Assembly (NCBI GenBank): GCA_027579435.1
Contig: JANBPK010000712.1
Location: 108,355-172,354 of the forward strand
Origin: Candolleomyces eurysporus
Lineage: Eukaryota > Basidiomycota > Agaricomycetes > Agaricales > Psathyrellaceae
DNA length: 64,000 nt
Direction: 5' to 3'
Positions 37,043-49,018 of the stretch are shown one piece after another. Below the pieces are notes generated by a model. It did not search any database. It was not told the origin of the DNA and was given only the letters and a program-made list of their open reading frames with translations. The stretch's first letter is position 1. Each line of letters opens with the position of its first letter. The position numbers were made by a program, and so were the translations under genes.

Positions 37043-37335
37043 GACAGAAGCAACTGGACATTTCCTCGCTACTAGTTGGTGTTGTAAACAGCGAACATAC
37101 ATTTGTGATACCAGGCTAACGCGCCAGTCAACCTTGTACATCATTTTTCTACAAATCAATCCAGAAGTCGATCGAGATATGCGTTAAGATGAAGATGACA
37201 CGAGCGTGATTCGCAATCAGAAAACGAAAGGCCAAACTGAGAAGCATGGCAATAATAATAAATGGAAAAGATAAGCAGAGCTTGAAATCTTGAGGCCCAT
37301 GCAATTTGTGTGACCGACGCAGCCTTGGCGCGCGA

Positions 37336-38197
37336 TCACGCAAGAGAACGAACCCTCCTGGGCGCTATCGGCGTCACAAGATGATCGTCCTCAGACAACT
37401 CCAACTCCGAGTCAGGATAAACATCATCATCTGCAACCACCAGTGCTCTTGTCGCATTCAGCGACTCAAGCTTGGACCCTCCATGATCTTGTGGGCGCGC
37501 AATCTTATCGGCCTCCGTGCCGAATGTGGGTGCGATCAAAATGCACCCTGGACTCCATTCATCCTCGTTGCAGCAACTCCACATCGTGACCGTCTGGACC
37601 ACCTTGAAAGCGGCACCGTTCGGTGTCCTTGAGACAAACTCGTACACCTCGTCTTCCAGGTGTCCTATTTTTTCGGGGGATATGCGTGAGTTATCCTGAA
37701 AGAGACGGGAACGCTGGCAACGACATACCAGGATGACACACGCAATTGTTCGTCTGAGTGGTGTTCAATGACAACGTCGGCGGCGGCGCGTCCCCTCCCC
37801 TGCTTCCGTGGTTGCTTGATGCTTTAGTCCGCCGGGCTCTCGATGATTTCGACGACCTGCTAGTGCGCTTCGACTTCCTCGAATGTCTCGGCGCCGTCGG
37901 TGTAGCTGGCGGTGTATCCAACTCCTGATCGCAGAGAAACGCGACCTCCCTCTGAATCGCACGTCGGAACATCGGGTTTTTGTCTGCTAACCGAAGAACG
38001 ATGTCCCGCAACCGGTATTCGGGGAGGCCCGCGATAGACGAGCGCAGGACCGCGTTTGCGAGGAGAGGGGCGCCCGTCGTCGAGTCCTCGTCACTATCGG
38101 AATCAAGAGAAGGTGTGCTTGGTGGATAAGGAGACGGTGAGTCGCGCTCGAGCTCGTAGTCGTGGTCAGAGATAGTGTAGTACGATGAGGTTTCCAT
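37336..38197 (-). CDS. Small acidic protein with CHORD-like zinc motif
   Basis: Two exons, 38197-37729 and 37664-37336, give 265 aa. The N-terminus is acidic and Ser/Pro-rich. It is followed by a short helical part (YRLRDIVLRLADKNPMFRRA) and a basic Ser/Arg-rich part. Splicing joins C152-V-C154-H-P-G to H158-L-E-D-E-V-Y-E-F, and later W185-S-C187-C188 with P-G-C197. CHORD domains (RAR1, Sgt1 partners) share the H-P-G, W-S-C-C and P-G-C blocks in this order, but a full CHORD has more upstream cysteines and a final histidine. So this is a partial or divergent CHORD-like fold by inference. Function is unknown. Confidence 0.7.
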
Positions 38198-38914
38198 GAT
38201 TGAGGCGCGATGGAACGGAATGGATAAGTTGACTGGAGGGGTGTTACCTGGTGGTCATGAAAGGATAGGAATATGGGCGTTCGAGAAAATTCAGAGGGTG
38301 CAAAGACCGAAGATAAAGGAAACGCTGGCGATCAACGATATGTCACGAACGCGTCCCGATCTGTTCAGGTTTTTGTTTCATTAAAGGGACCTGAGGGAGT
38401 TGACAGCGCTCTTCGGTACGATGAGTGACTTAATTAGCCTCGCCTAGCGTATCGACTTCTGGACCATTTCTGTCCAGAAAGTGGGCCATCGGAGTTCTTG
38501 TGAGAGGCCGGATGTAATGGACGGCAGAAATATCCGAAAGCGCTTTCAATTTTTTNGACAATAACGGGTGAGACCCACAGCGTTCGAATAGGAATCATAG
38601 GCCAAGTTCAATACCTGAATCAACAATAAGAGTCGAGCTTTGCACACTTACTACCAACTTGGTCACGCTGAAAGGTCACTTTGATGAAGGATCAAATATC
38701 AAAAGAATCAATACAACCGAATTCTAGTTAGTCTATCGGAGACTCGGAACATATACTAAAGGCGTCCACAGGCACCGTAAACAAACAATAATCGAGGGAC
38801 ACTTACCCTTCAAAAGAATTACGCCCGCTATTGTCCAGTCCACCTCGATACACTCTCCCAAAACCTATACCGAGGTCAATATCATTCATCTCGTTGAACA
38901 CTATTGTCATAGAC
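38198..38914. other. Gene-free spacer
   Basis: It holds the upstream region of the CHORD-like gene and the 3' end of the first carboxylesterase. An N at 38556 follows a T-run. No feature stands out. Confidence 0.4.
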
Positions 38915-41205
38915 TCACTCGCACCGCTCTATCAAAGAGCTCGGGCTGGGCGCCGTCTTAATGTCCGGTTCGTCCCCAGTTCTATTGAAAACCATCTCCT
39001 GCATGTGACGTCCATCCCAGGTCGGCCAGTGTGGAAGCACAGACCCGGGTGATTTCTCGTTAGGATCCCTGTTGAGAACGAAATCCAAAAATGCTCCGGA
39101 AAAGGTTTTCATGAAGGCCGTGTTGTTGTAAGGGGGAACACCGCCAGGTGTAATGCTGTGGGTCCATGTTGGTCAATCGTCACCAGTCATCCTGTCGGTA
39201 TACGCACGATGGGAAGAAGTATAGGACGTCATCGATGTGATCGCCGGGTGGGATAGCGAACTCTCCCTGAAAACAAAAACGATTGAGCCACGTCTGGACA
39301 GTGGCTATTGAAATGACGACAGACCTTGTACCCGGTCCCACCTAACCCCCGGAGGACATAGTATGTCGGACACACAAAGATAGCTATGAAAGAGCCGTTA
39401 GTATTAGTAAACCTCCTCGACCATCACACCATCACCTTCACCCATTATCTGGATAACCTGGTTGAAGGGATTCCCCAGGTGTTCGTAATTCTTCGCGACC
39501 ATGTGAAGTTGGTTTCCCTTGAAAAGAGGGAACAATCGAGAAACGTAATCGTGAACATGGACGGCGTTACGAGTTTCGGGGTCAATGAACATTCGTCCTT
39601 CAAGGGTGTTGACCATGGCAAGTACGTGTTGCTGAAAACACAATCAGCCAAGGCCAAAACCGACTAAATGGAACACTCGCTGAGTTGAGTTTCCCCTGTC
39701 GAAGAGCACGAACGGGGTTTTGTTGGATGAATTCACCATCCACGACTGGAACGAACGCGAAGGTTCCGAAAAGTACATGTTCTGCAACTCTTGCATTCAC
39801 ATCATGGAGCACTGAAATATCCGTGTCTCGAAGACAGTTGAGGCGGTCTTCAGCGGCATCGCATCTGCGTTAAGCGAATTGTCAATTCAAAGGAATAATG
39901 ATGGCTCTTGGCCATGAACTCACCCAGCTTGCTTTATGACCTCGGCGTATAGTGTCTGTTCGTGATAGTCAGCGAGAGTGTCCAAGGCAGCGCGGGAGCA
40001 CAAACCTCAGGGATCCGGTCGTTGTAGTAATACTGGGAAGGTAGGAAGGCGGAGCTGAGCATCGCCGAGCTGAAGAGTCGGGGCTTGGTTTGGCCGCCGT
40101 TGGCGATCAAGTGTTGCAGGACTGAACCTCCCCCTACGCAAAGCTTTAGAAGGATCCAAGGCGCGAGTAGATGAACAAACTCACCAGCTGACTGTCCCCA
40201 GATAGTCACCTTATCGGGATCCCCTCCAAACTTCGAGATCTACAGCGTCATCGTAAGTAGTCTGAAAGGCACACGCCGTATGTGCACTCACATGTTGTTG
40301 AACCCACTGCAAGGCGAATTGTTGATCACCTGCAAAGACGAATGGATGAGAGACCGGACTCCACGAAAATCGATGCTACTTACGCAAGCCAGCGTTGAGG
40401 ACCCCGCCACGCTTTACGTCTGTCCCGGCCAAAAACCCGAAGAGGCCAAGGCGATATTGGATGAGAACGGCAATGACCTTACCTCCGGATTCGCGAACAA
40501 GGTCATTTCCGTCATAGTTCCTCATGCTGCTAAGGCCAACTTTTGAAGCCGAGCCGAGAGCGTATCCGCCTCTGTGACAAAGTCCGAATAAGCGACTAAG
40601 GAATACGGGGGTATAATGAGATACTAACCCATGAATCCAGACCACAACAGGCAATTTCATGGCAGACGTTGCGTTAAAATCCAACCCTGGAGCTACGACG
40701 CTACGCCAGTTGTCAGCTAGATCTCGAGTGCGGAAAGCAATTGTGAACTTACTTCAAATAGAGACAATCCTCCGACACGGGGCGCAGTATATTCGACACA
40801 GGTGCGCCGAGTACTTCCTGAGCTAGTTGGTCGATGGATACATTCCCATCGTCATCCACGACTTTGTTTCGCTTGTCCACCCTCTCCGGTGCTTGCTGAC
40901 ATCGGTGCGGCTGCATGTCCGCCATCTGGAGCTCCTCCTCTTTATCCGGCACCTGCGGTTCACGCCATCGATTCTGTCCTGTGGAGGGAGATGTCAAAAC
41001 CCTCGCATAAGAACCATGTGGGAGCAAACGTACCAGTTGGCGGTGCCGCATATCGTACTCCCAGGAATTCAGTATTCCCAGTAGCTGCGTTCGAAACGCC
41101 TTGGTATCTTGCGTATCCCAAGTCAACTGTCGGTGGCGGATCGGGACCTGTTGATTCCAGAGACAAGGCGACAGGTAAGACGAAGAGAAGAGAAATAGGC
41201 CACAT
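38915..41205 (-). CDS. Secreted type-B carboxylesterase/lipase, copy 1
   Basis: Type-B carboxylesterases are alpha/beta hydrolases that cleave carboxylic esters. A signal peptide (MWPISLLFVLPVALSLES) precedes V-D-L-G-Y-A-R-Y-Q-G and T-E-F-L-G-V-R-Y-A-A-P-P-T-G. The S-E-D-C-L-Y-L cysteine motif follows. The oxyanion motif is LPVVVWIHGGGYALGS. The nucleophile elbow is V-T-I-W-G-Q-S-A-G, with an intron cutting the last Gly codon. Downstream parts include VDGEFIQQNP and PPGDHIDDVLYFFPSL, which holds the likely catalytic His. It ends with H-W-P-T-W and M-V-F-N-R-T-G-D before the stop. Many short introns occur. It is a close relative of the gene at 43809-46186 and likely arose by tandem duplication. 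Confidence 0.9.
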
Positions 41206-41660
41206 TTTGAGCCTCGGCAGTACGAGGAAGCAAGTTGGCGCGTCGTCAGCCTTGAAACGTGGGCATGTAGTTAGTTATATGGTCATTTTCAGGACTGTCA
41301 GCCACTCCATGGTTCTGAACACAAGGGAGATCTGCTAAGACAGATATATTGTAGCAGAGCTGAGGACCTCATACGCTCTCGCCTTCTCCGTACTGGTAGA
41401 GATTCGATTGCTGCGTCGGTGGAGTGGCGAGGGTCGGCGCTGATGACGAGGAGTCAAAGCAAATATTTCGAGTGGAGCCAGTTACCGAATTGGGGACAAG
41501 ACACAGCCACCTTTTCAGAATTGATCGCGAATTTCGTTTGCACTCCTCACAAGGTGGGGAAAGCACAGAGAAAATATAGAGATGAAGGCAATTGAGTTGG
41601 GTTGATGAAAATTATACAGGCTTCGGTCTCTTTGGTGTTTAATTCTACCCTGCTAAATCT
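41206..41660. other. Spacer between carboxylesterase 1 and the kinase
   Basis: Promoter of carboxylesterase 1 and 3' end of the kinase gene, both read on the minus strand. No other feature is seen. Confidence 0.4.
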
Positions 41661-43218
41661 CTACTGCACGCCGTCAAACCATGGATCATTCAAGAGCTCC
41701 GCCGCTGTAGAACGGTCGTCGGGATCGAGACGTAAGCATCGTTCCATGAGAGCGACGACGCCCTGTGACTCGGTAGGCTGTATACCTATCTCCTCGAATC
41801 GAGCCGAGATTGGCCAATTAATAAGGGCGGGGTTTTTTATCAAATTACCTGCATGAGTGGTCAACGACTTGAAAATATGAAGATAGGACCGAAGCTAGGT
41901 CGACGTACATTGAAGCGTGAAATATTCTGGCGCACGCTGCGATGCGGATAGTAGTTTGGGTGTAAAATCCTCCCCAGTGTGGAGCAACATTTGATACAAC
42001 ACGTTCTCCGTCTCTGTCAGGCCGAACTTTGCGTTCTTCTTCCAGCGGAAGAAATGGCGGCCAGAGACGAGTTCGTATACCTATGTAACAATGCATTTAA
42101 AAATTAATAAGCACTGACCAAATAATTTGCCCACTTACCAGACATCCAAAGGACCAGATATCTGCCGGCTTATCCCACTTGGCCCCGAGGAAAGACTCAG
42201 GAGCTCGAAGAGGGGGCGTCGTTATGGTATGGTTGTTGTGAAGACGGGAGGGTTGGCCTGAAAATCTTCAGTAAGCTCGGCTCATCACCATTAAAAATTT
42301 CACGAACCACAACCAAAGTCTCCCAGAATGTAAGTCGCTTGCATCGCCTCTTCTTTGGAGATCATAGGGAGGGGTTGAGATACCGCTGCCTGCAACACAC
42401 CGTCGTGTGAGGCCTCTGGTGGGTGTCGTCTGGACGGATCCTTAGCCATCCAATCCTCAATACCCTTCGTGGTCATCTTGGTGTCGATGAAGATGTTGTC
42501 ATGCTTTAGATCGGTGTGGACAACGCCCCGCTCATGGGCATGAGCGAGGCCGCGTAGAAGGTGCAGAGCGATCCGCTTTGCCAGGGGAAGTGGAAAACGC
42601 GATTTGTAGGAATATTGCAACAGCTTCACGTCACCACCGCAGACAGGCATCACGAAACACAGGTGAGACCCGGCGGAGCCTCGACCAAGGACGGTGAATT
42701 CGTCCAGAAGCTGGGTACAATGAGGCGACGGCCCGGGAGACGCAGAGAGCAACCTGAGTGCGTCAGCTTCCCAAGTGATACCGCGGTCGTACATGTTTGT
42801 CATATGGCCAGTCAGAGCTTTGACGGCGACAAACTTGTCATCTCTGCATTTTTGAGTTTGATCTGACATTTCACAGTAGAAAAGCGTGCTGGAGAACTCA
42901 CCCTTTATCGCGAGCGAGCCAAATGCTCGAGTGCATCCCCCAACCCAGTTTTCGGACAATCCTGTAACGGTCATCTGGGCCGATGTCCTGACCAAAGTCG
43001 AACTGAGGCCATCCAAACCCTTGGGATGCTGGCATGCCAATTGCCTCTGAGGTGAATGTCAGATCAACAACCCGGTTCCCTTCCGGGTCGACTGAGAAAT
43101 GCTGGTTGGTAGGCTTTGTGGAGGTAGAGGCCATTCGTGCTCGATAACGGGTGGGGTGATAGAGAAGCGCGCATCGAAACTGACGAGAAAGAGCCACCTG
43201 CAAAGAATGGATGGACAT
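41661..43218 (-). CDS. SRPK-like serine/threonine protein kinase
   Basis: The kinase domain starts with the Gly loop K-L-G-W-G-M-H-S-S-I-W, then A-V-K-A-L. The catalytic loop is GVVHTDLKHDNIFID. The Mg-binding motif is L-G-D-F-G-C-G, and the activation segment ends L-R-A-P-E. Then D-I-W-S-F-G-C-L-V-Y-E-L and the C-terminal D-P-D-D-R-S-T-A-A-E-L-L. This form is the SRPK-like group expanded in agarics. A large insert separates the catalytic loop and the DFG. The first 30 residues (MSIHSLQVALSRQFRCALLY) are basic and lack acids, which could be a mitochondrial targeting signal; an internal Met (M-A-S-T-S-T) is the alternative start. It lies between two paralogous carboxylesterases on the same strand. 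Confidence 0.85.
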
Positions 43219-43808
43219 AATATGACCGTAACCGTTAGACTGGCTCCTTTAATCCGTTGATTTATCGGAACAGCGAAAGGGGACGTGGCTTTCTGGTTCA
43301 AGTTGAGGAGCTGGTGAAACCGGCACCTGGGTGGTAAATTTGAGCGGAGTGTCGATTGATCCGAGTCAGGTTTCTGATGCCTGGCAGTGGCGCAGCTAAT
43401 CAAACCCCTGAACATGGGTTTGCTCGAAGCAATAAATTAAGGTCTGAATTATAAGTATTAATGGGAAAGGTGGTTGTTGGATCATCCCCGCAACGGCTTT
43501 TTTGGCCGAGAGCGTAGAATGCGATCGCCAACTCAGGTATATATGCAATCCAACGAGCGCTTGGCTACTAAGCCAATGAGTCGATCGCGATCTTCGAGGT
43601 GCAAACCAAGACCCGGGCCTACAAGGGACACCAGCAGAAGCAGAGGAAGCCACAGGCATGAAGAAGTGCGATTGGGAACGTTCAGGCATTCACGACATTC
43701 CAATCAGAGTCGATATCATGATATCCGGCTGAATACCCTATCCCAGAATCTTCGGAAGTTGGCCATTAACGTACGCTTCAACAGCAATTCAAAAATGCGT
43801 TTGAGCAC
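43219..43808. other. Spacer between the kinase and carboxylesterase 2
   Basis: Promoter region of the kinase and the 3' end of carboxylesterase 2. Open frames on both strands here have no domain. Confidence 0.4.
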
Positions 43809-46186
43809 TCACAAGCACCTTTCCCAAATAGCCAACTCGGTCTGGTACGCCCGTATATCGGGGCTGTCTCCCGTGCGATTAAACACCATCTCGGTCCTTC
43901 CACCGTCCTTCAAATTTGAGGTCCAAGGCTGCCAAACAGGCAGGATCGTAGGCTCCACCTTGACATTCGGGTCTTGAGACAAGACGAAATTGAGGAAAGA
44001 TTGCGAAAAGGCTTTGCTGAACTCTGGTTCCGGCCAAGCTGGAAGACCATTGCTGAGGCAAAATGACGTTGAGCCCGACTTGGTGAAAGCTAATTCGAAT
44101 GGAAGACATACGACGGGTAGTAATAAGCAACGTCACCAGCGTGCCTCGCTGGTGGGACGGCAAAGTGGGCCTAAATTTTCGTTAGCATAGGGCCCGGCTA
44201 GAGGTGCAGCGGTCCTCACTTTATAGACTCGGCCCTTGAAACCTCGGAGCAAGGTGTATGTAGGACAAGTGAAGATAGCTGATCACGAATAGAGTTATCG
44301 ATAAAACCGCTCTTGAGCAGGAGTTTAAATGGGAACTCTTCGCACCTTCTCCCATTATAGCACCAATCTGATCCAAACCTGTTCCCAATGCACCGTACAA
44401 CCTTGCCGCCTCTTCTACGTACCGCTGCGGGAGCAAAGGAAAGAGATTGGAGATGTAACTAGGTACGTCTATCGTCGACGGCGCCGACGAGTCCACGAAA
44501 CCTACTCCCTCGTACGTGTTAGTTACCGCCAGAAGATGCCTCTAGAAAATTGCAGTAAGAAGGGAATAAAGCGTCCCAGTCGCAGGAACCTCTTGAACGC
44601 ACAGTGTTAATCTCTCCGCGTTTTATGGCCTCACTAGGACTCCTGACGATGAAAGAACCATCGACGACTGGTGCGAAGACGAAGGTACCGTAGAATCCGC
44701 TGGAGCATACGTCCACATTGACGGCGACTAACTCCTCTGTGGTCAAGCTCCTTAAGCAGTCCAAGGAATCTGTAGCGTTCAGGCATCTGATTGAAGGCTT
44801 CAGTCATAAAGGTAGCGGGATTTGAACGCATACTTACCCAGCACGAGTGATTGTTTGATTGTAAATAGCCTGTCCAATAAGTTGGGCTGAATATGAAGAA
44901 GGAAGCTATACAAAAAGGAAGGCACGGACCTCTGGAATACGAGCATCAAAAGCGTATTGCGACGGTAAGAACGTGGAACTGGTAATTGCGCCTCGGAACA
45001 AGGCTGGGTTCGTCTTCCCGCCATTTGCAATTAGGTGCTGGAGCACAGACCCTGCACCTGTTCAATCAATCAGTCTGAGGATTCACTGGCGTAATCTAAA
45101 TATCCAGCTTTCAGACATTAGGAGAGCCCTTACCTGCTGATTGACCCCAAATAGTCACTTTTCGAGGGTCGCCACCGAATTTATGAATCTAGATCTGGAA
45201 GTCAGCAACAAAACCCGTAACGCTGCAACGAGACGAGCCTTACGTGCTGCTGAACCCACCGCAGGGCATACTGCTGATCAACTGAACAGCACACGGAGTC
45301 AGCTCCAGTTGCGCCAAGACAAACCCACAGCGACTTACTCAGCCCGACATTGAGCACTCCATGCTTCTTGACCTGCTTCCCAGCAAGAAACCCAAAAACT
45401 CCAAGACGATATTGCACCTGGACGACCACGACACCACCTTTTGCGGCCGATATCAAATCGTTTCCGTCGTTGCCTATACCTCCACCGATATATCCTCCCC
45501 TGTGTCAATGTTCCTCCTTCGTCACCAAACGCGATTAGAGGGATATAGCAGACTGACCCGTGTATCCATACAACCACCGGGAGTCCCGTGCTTGTACCGC
45601 CAACAGAACCCGGAGGAGCAAAAACACTACGTACCACCCGTTTGATAGTCAGCATTTACGAATCGGCACCTTATCGAGGTAAGAATTTACTTCAAAAAAA
45701 GGCAATCTTCCGAATACACCAGGGGTGGTGGTTGCTGCCGTTTCCCAAAGTCCCTCGCGGTCCTCCGAGTCAGTGGTGCCTCCGCTCTAAAAGTATTGAC
45801 AGGCTGAACACCCATAGCGCCCCGAGGACAAAGCGGTGCCAAAGCGTCGGCTGGGAGGATCCCAGGGACGGGTATAGGTGGGCGAGGTTCTCTCCACCGC
45901 AGAGAGCCTAGAGAGAGAAAAAAAAAGAGAGTCAATGAATGGTCTGGTCTGTTCATCAGAGAAAGTTTGGTACTCGGAAAGACGTACCTGTAGGCGACTG
46001 AGCATACCGCATCCCCAAAAACTCGACGTTCCCCGTCCTGGGATTAACCGAACCTTGATAAGTCACATATCCAAGGTCAACTTGAAGCGAGGCGTCGCCA
46101 AGACCGTCACTCGCAACAGCACAAACGAGGTGTATGGCTTGCAGTACTAAGCACCAGATATACGTCGTATACCTGGTTCTGAACAT
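43809..46186 (-). CDS. Secreted type-B carboxylesterase/lipase, copy 2
   Basis: Same family and layout as copy 1. A signal-like N-terminus (MFRTRYTTYIWCLVLQAIHL) precedes V-D-L-G-Y-V-T-Y-Q-G and V-E-F-L-G-M-R-Y-A. Then Y-S-E-D-C-L-F-L-K, LPVVVWIHGGGYIGGG, VVVVQVQYRLGVFGFLAG and V-T-I-W-G-Q-S-A-G. The intron after the nucleophile elbow falls at the same base of the same codon as in copy 1. Further matches are FAPVVDGSFIVRSPSEAI and M-V-F-N-R-T-G-D-S-P-D, ending E-R-C-L. An upstream in-frame extension exists, but the ATG at 46186 gives the right distance to a signal peptide. Loop lengths and the region around C-P-R-G differ between copies, so substrate range may have diverged. Confidence 0.88.
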
Positions 46187-46695
46187 CTCTTGGAAGGTTA
46201 GAAAGGGCTCTGAAGCGAGTAATAGTAGTCCAGAGACATACCACAGTGCATGTATATATGCTTGAACTCGAGATCTTCTTAGAATCCTCCACCAAAGCCG
46301 CAACCAGTAATGTGACCCCTTCCCGCGGAGAATCCTTGACATTGTCCACCGAGATAATGCCATGCGTTGAAACATATTTCAGAGAACTTCCATTCAGTTT
46401 TTCAATAATACAGAGAAGTTTGGAGACATGTCGATGAACCAATTCGTGGTGGTGGTTGAGAACAAGAATATCAATGATGTCAATGATGGGAAGCGTCGGA
46501 ATTCGGGCAACTGCATATACGATTCAATGCTCGTTTATTCAATCGTAACTACAGCTACAGGTAATGGACATTGTATCGTGCAATTCTTCCATGGTATGAA
46601 TTGTTGATGTCGTGGTACGACAGTGTATAGGTATTAGCGGCCCACAGGAGCCTGCAAGGGGAAATCGGGGAGGGTGGATCGTGTATGAGTGGCAG
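46187..46695. other. Spacer between carboxylesterase 2 and DBP5
   Basis: Upstream region of carboxylesterase 2 on the minus strand and the 3' end of DBP5. No gene or repeat is seen. Confidence 0.4.
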
Positions 46696-48448
46696 CTACT
46701 TCAAAGCCTTCTTCATTTTCTGTAAAAAGGAGGAGAAGAGTATAAATAAACCAGGAGCAAACCAAGAAACGAATAATACACAACACACCTCTTCCATCTC
46801 ATCGATATCATCCGTCTCAATCCGCACAATCTGCTTGCCCGTCACCTGCTCAATCATCTCCATCTGCTTCCACGTCTTCTGGTCGTGCACAAAGTTGATT
46901 GAGATACCCTTCCGTCCAAAGCGACCCGTTCGACCTAGTCAGGAAAAGACAAAATTAGTTACCTCCACCATCTCACCTCCCGAAGCAAATACAAACGACG
47001 ACCTACCAATACGATGGATATAGGTCTCAATATCCGGTCTCTCATCCGCAAACTTGTCACGCTCATTCATCATAGGCAAATCATAGTTCACCACCAAGTT
47101 GACTTGCAAGATATCGATACCGCGAGCAATGACGTTGGTCGTAATAAGGACCTTCTCCCTGCCTTCTCTAAACCGGTCGATAATGGCGTCACGCTCGGCC
47201 GCGTCTTTGGCTCCATGAAGTGACGCGACCTTGTGACCTTCGGCAGTCATTCTTTGCGAGATACGGTCCGCCGTGTCGCGGCGCTAGAGAAGAGGAAGGT
47301 GTTGTTAGTTTCTGTGGTGGGGGGNATCGCGAAAAGCTGTAGGGGGCGCACCTTGCAGAAAATGATACTCTGTCCAACCGTCAATAGCGAGTAGAGCATG
47401 ACCAAGATGTCGTATTTGTGCTCCTCATTCCTGCAGTCCATGTAGAACTGGCGTATACTGTCGACGGATAGCTCCTCCTTCTGCAGCTCGATCTTATTCG
47501 CGTTTGGCGCAAACTTGTTGGCAAAGTTCCGAACATGGTCTGGGAAGGTGGCCGAGAAGAGGACGATCTGGACGGGTTTGTTTCGAGGAAGTTGGCTAGA
47601 AAACACGCCCAAGTGTCAGTGCAACCAGAAGAAAAGAAACAACCAAACACATACTTCTTCACCCGCAAAGTCTGATCCCCCAATCCATCCTGATCCAACA
47701 TATTATCCGCCTCATCAAGGACGAAGACCTTGATATGGCTAACATCCAGCACCTTCCTCCTCATCAAATCAAACATCGTCCCCGGATTGCCCACAATAAT
47801 CTGCGCCGTAATATTGCTCGCATCCCTCGGCAAATGGTCCTTGATCGCATACTCCGTCTGCACTGCAGTGTACTTGCCCATCGTAATCACCACATTCATA
47901 ATCTGCCTCGCCAGCTCTCTCGACGGCGCCAAACAGATCGCCTGGGGTTTATGCAAGTTGAAATCGACGCGGCTGAGCATGGTGAGGACGAACGCTGCCG
48001 TCTTTCCGGTGCCCGACTGCGACTGCCCAATCATGTTCATAGGCGGGTTCGCCAACAGTAGAGGGAGTGCGCGTTCTTGGATCTTGGATGGTTTCGAGAA
48101 GCCCATATCGTAGATACCCTTGAGCAAATCATCGGAGATCCCGAGCTCTTCAAAGGTTTTGGCGCTGTAGAGGGGGGAGTTGGGGTCGGCTTGTTGGTCG
48201 GCGAGGGTGACGGTGACCTCAAAGGTCGACTTGATGAGGTCTGTCCCCGCTGGTGGTTCTTCCAGGGTTGCAAGAGCAGCAGCAGCAGGTTTTGGCGGTG
48301 CTTCCTCTGTTTTACTAGGTTCGCTAGGATCCTTGGGCGCTGCCTGAGAGCCTGAGGGTGCTGTAGTCCAGATTATTGAGTATATTAAGGCTTACGATGG
48401 GATAAGGGCGTTACCTGGCACGAAGAAACCGTCCTCGTCTTTCTGCAT
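46696..48448 (-). CDS. DBP5: DEAD-box RNA helicase Dbp5 (DDX19), mRNA export
   Basis: Dbp5 works at the cytoplasmic face of the nuclear pore with Gle1 and InsP6 to strip export factors from mRNA. The N-terminus is [12 protein letters not shown], then a Pro/Ala-rich linker. F-E-E-L-G-I and [18 protein letters not shown] form the Q motif. Motif I is [13 protein letters not shown], Ia is A-P-S-R-E-L-A-R-Q, motif II is [10 protein letters not shown], and motif III is L-F-S-A-T-F. Motifs IV to VI include [26 protein letters not shown] and [13 protein letters not shown]. The end is [17 protein letters not shown]. Domain order and the D-Q-D-G after DEAD are characteristic of Dbp5. The N at 47325 lies in an intron. 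Confidence 0.95.
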
Positions 48449-49018
48449 GGTGGAACGTGGAGAAGGAAACAAGACGCGTCGAGATCAAATATGGCGATCA
48501 TTATCTTGGCTGAAATTGAACACCTCCCGCTGACGCCACACAGCATGTCACCCTGACTGTGAACTGTGAACCGGTTCATGTTCGCATCCTGTCTCGCACC
48601 ATTAATCGGTGTCTTTGGTTCTTTGACTCGGATCCTCGTCATATTTTCTTCGGCTTTCAGGCGATACGCGGCTCTACCAAGTCTGATGGAGGATGATTCA
48701 TATCGTTGATTCTCAATGAGAGAAGGGCGTTTTCAACTTGGCTAAGTAATACCTCTCGGGTGATGCACCTATAGTCGAACGTCTGACCGTTGAAAACAAC
48801 AACTTCGTAAAATAGTCATGTTTGAGTGAACGGCGCAGCTACACATATGTACAAAGTTCGTCAATGATGGATGCCATGTTGTCTATGTGAGATTGAGATA
48901 GATGATCAGAATCAGCAGCAGCAAGAAAGAAAACCCCCAGAGCAAGAAAGAACAAAACCAAAGGAGTGCCAAAAGAATGCAAGAAAAAGAGAACCTCTAC
49001 TACGAATAATTTACCCCA
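48449..49018. other. Spacer between DBP5 and the J-domain gene
   Basis: Upstream region of DBP5 and the 3' end of the J-domain gene. An A/G-rich run near 48910-49000 is the only marked feature. Confidence 0.4.
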
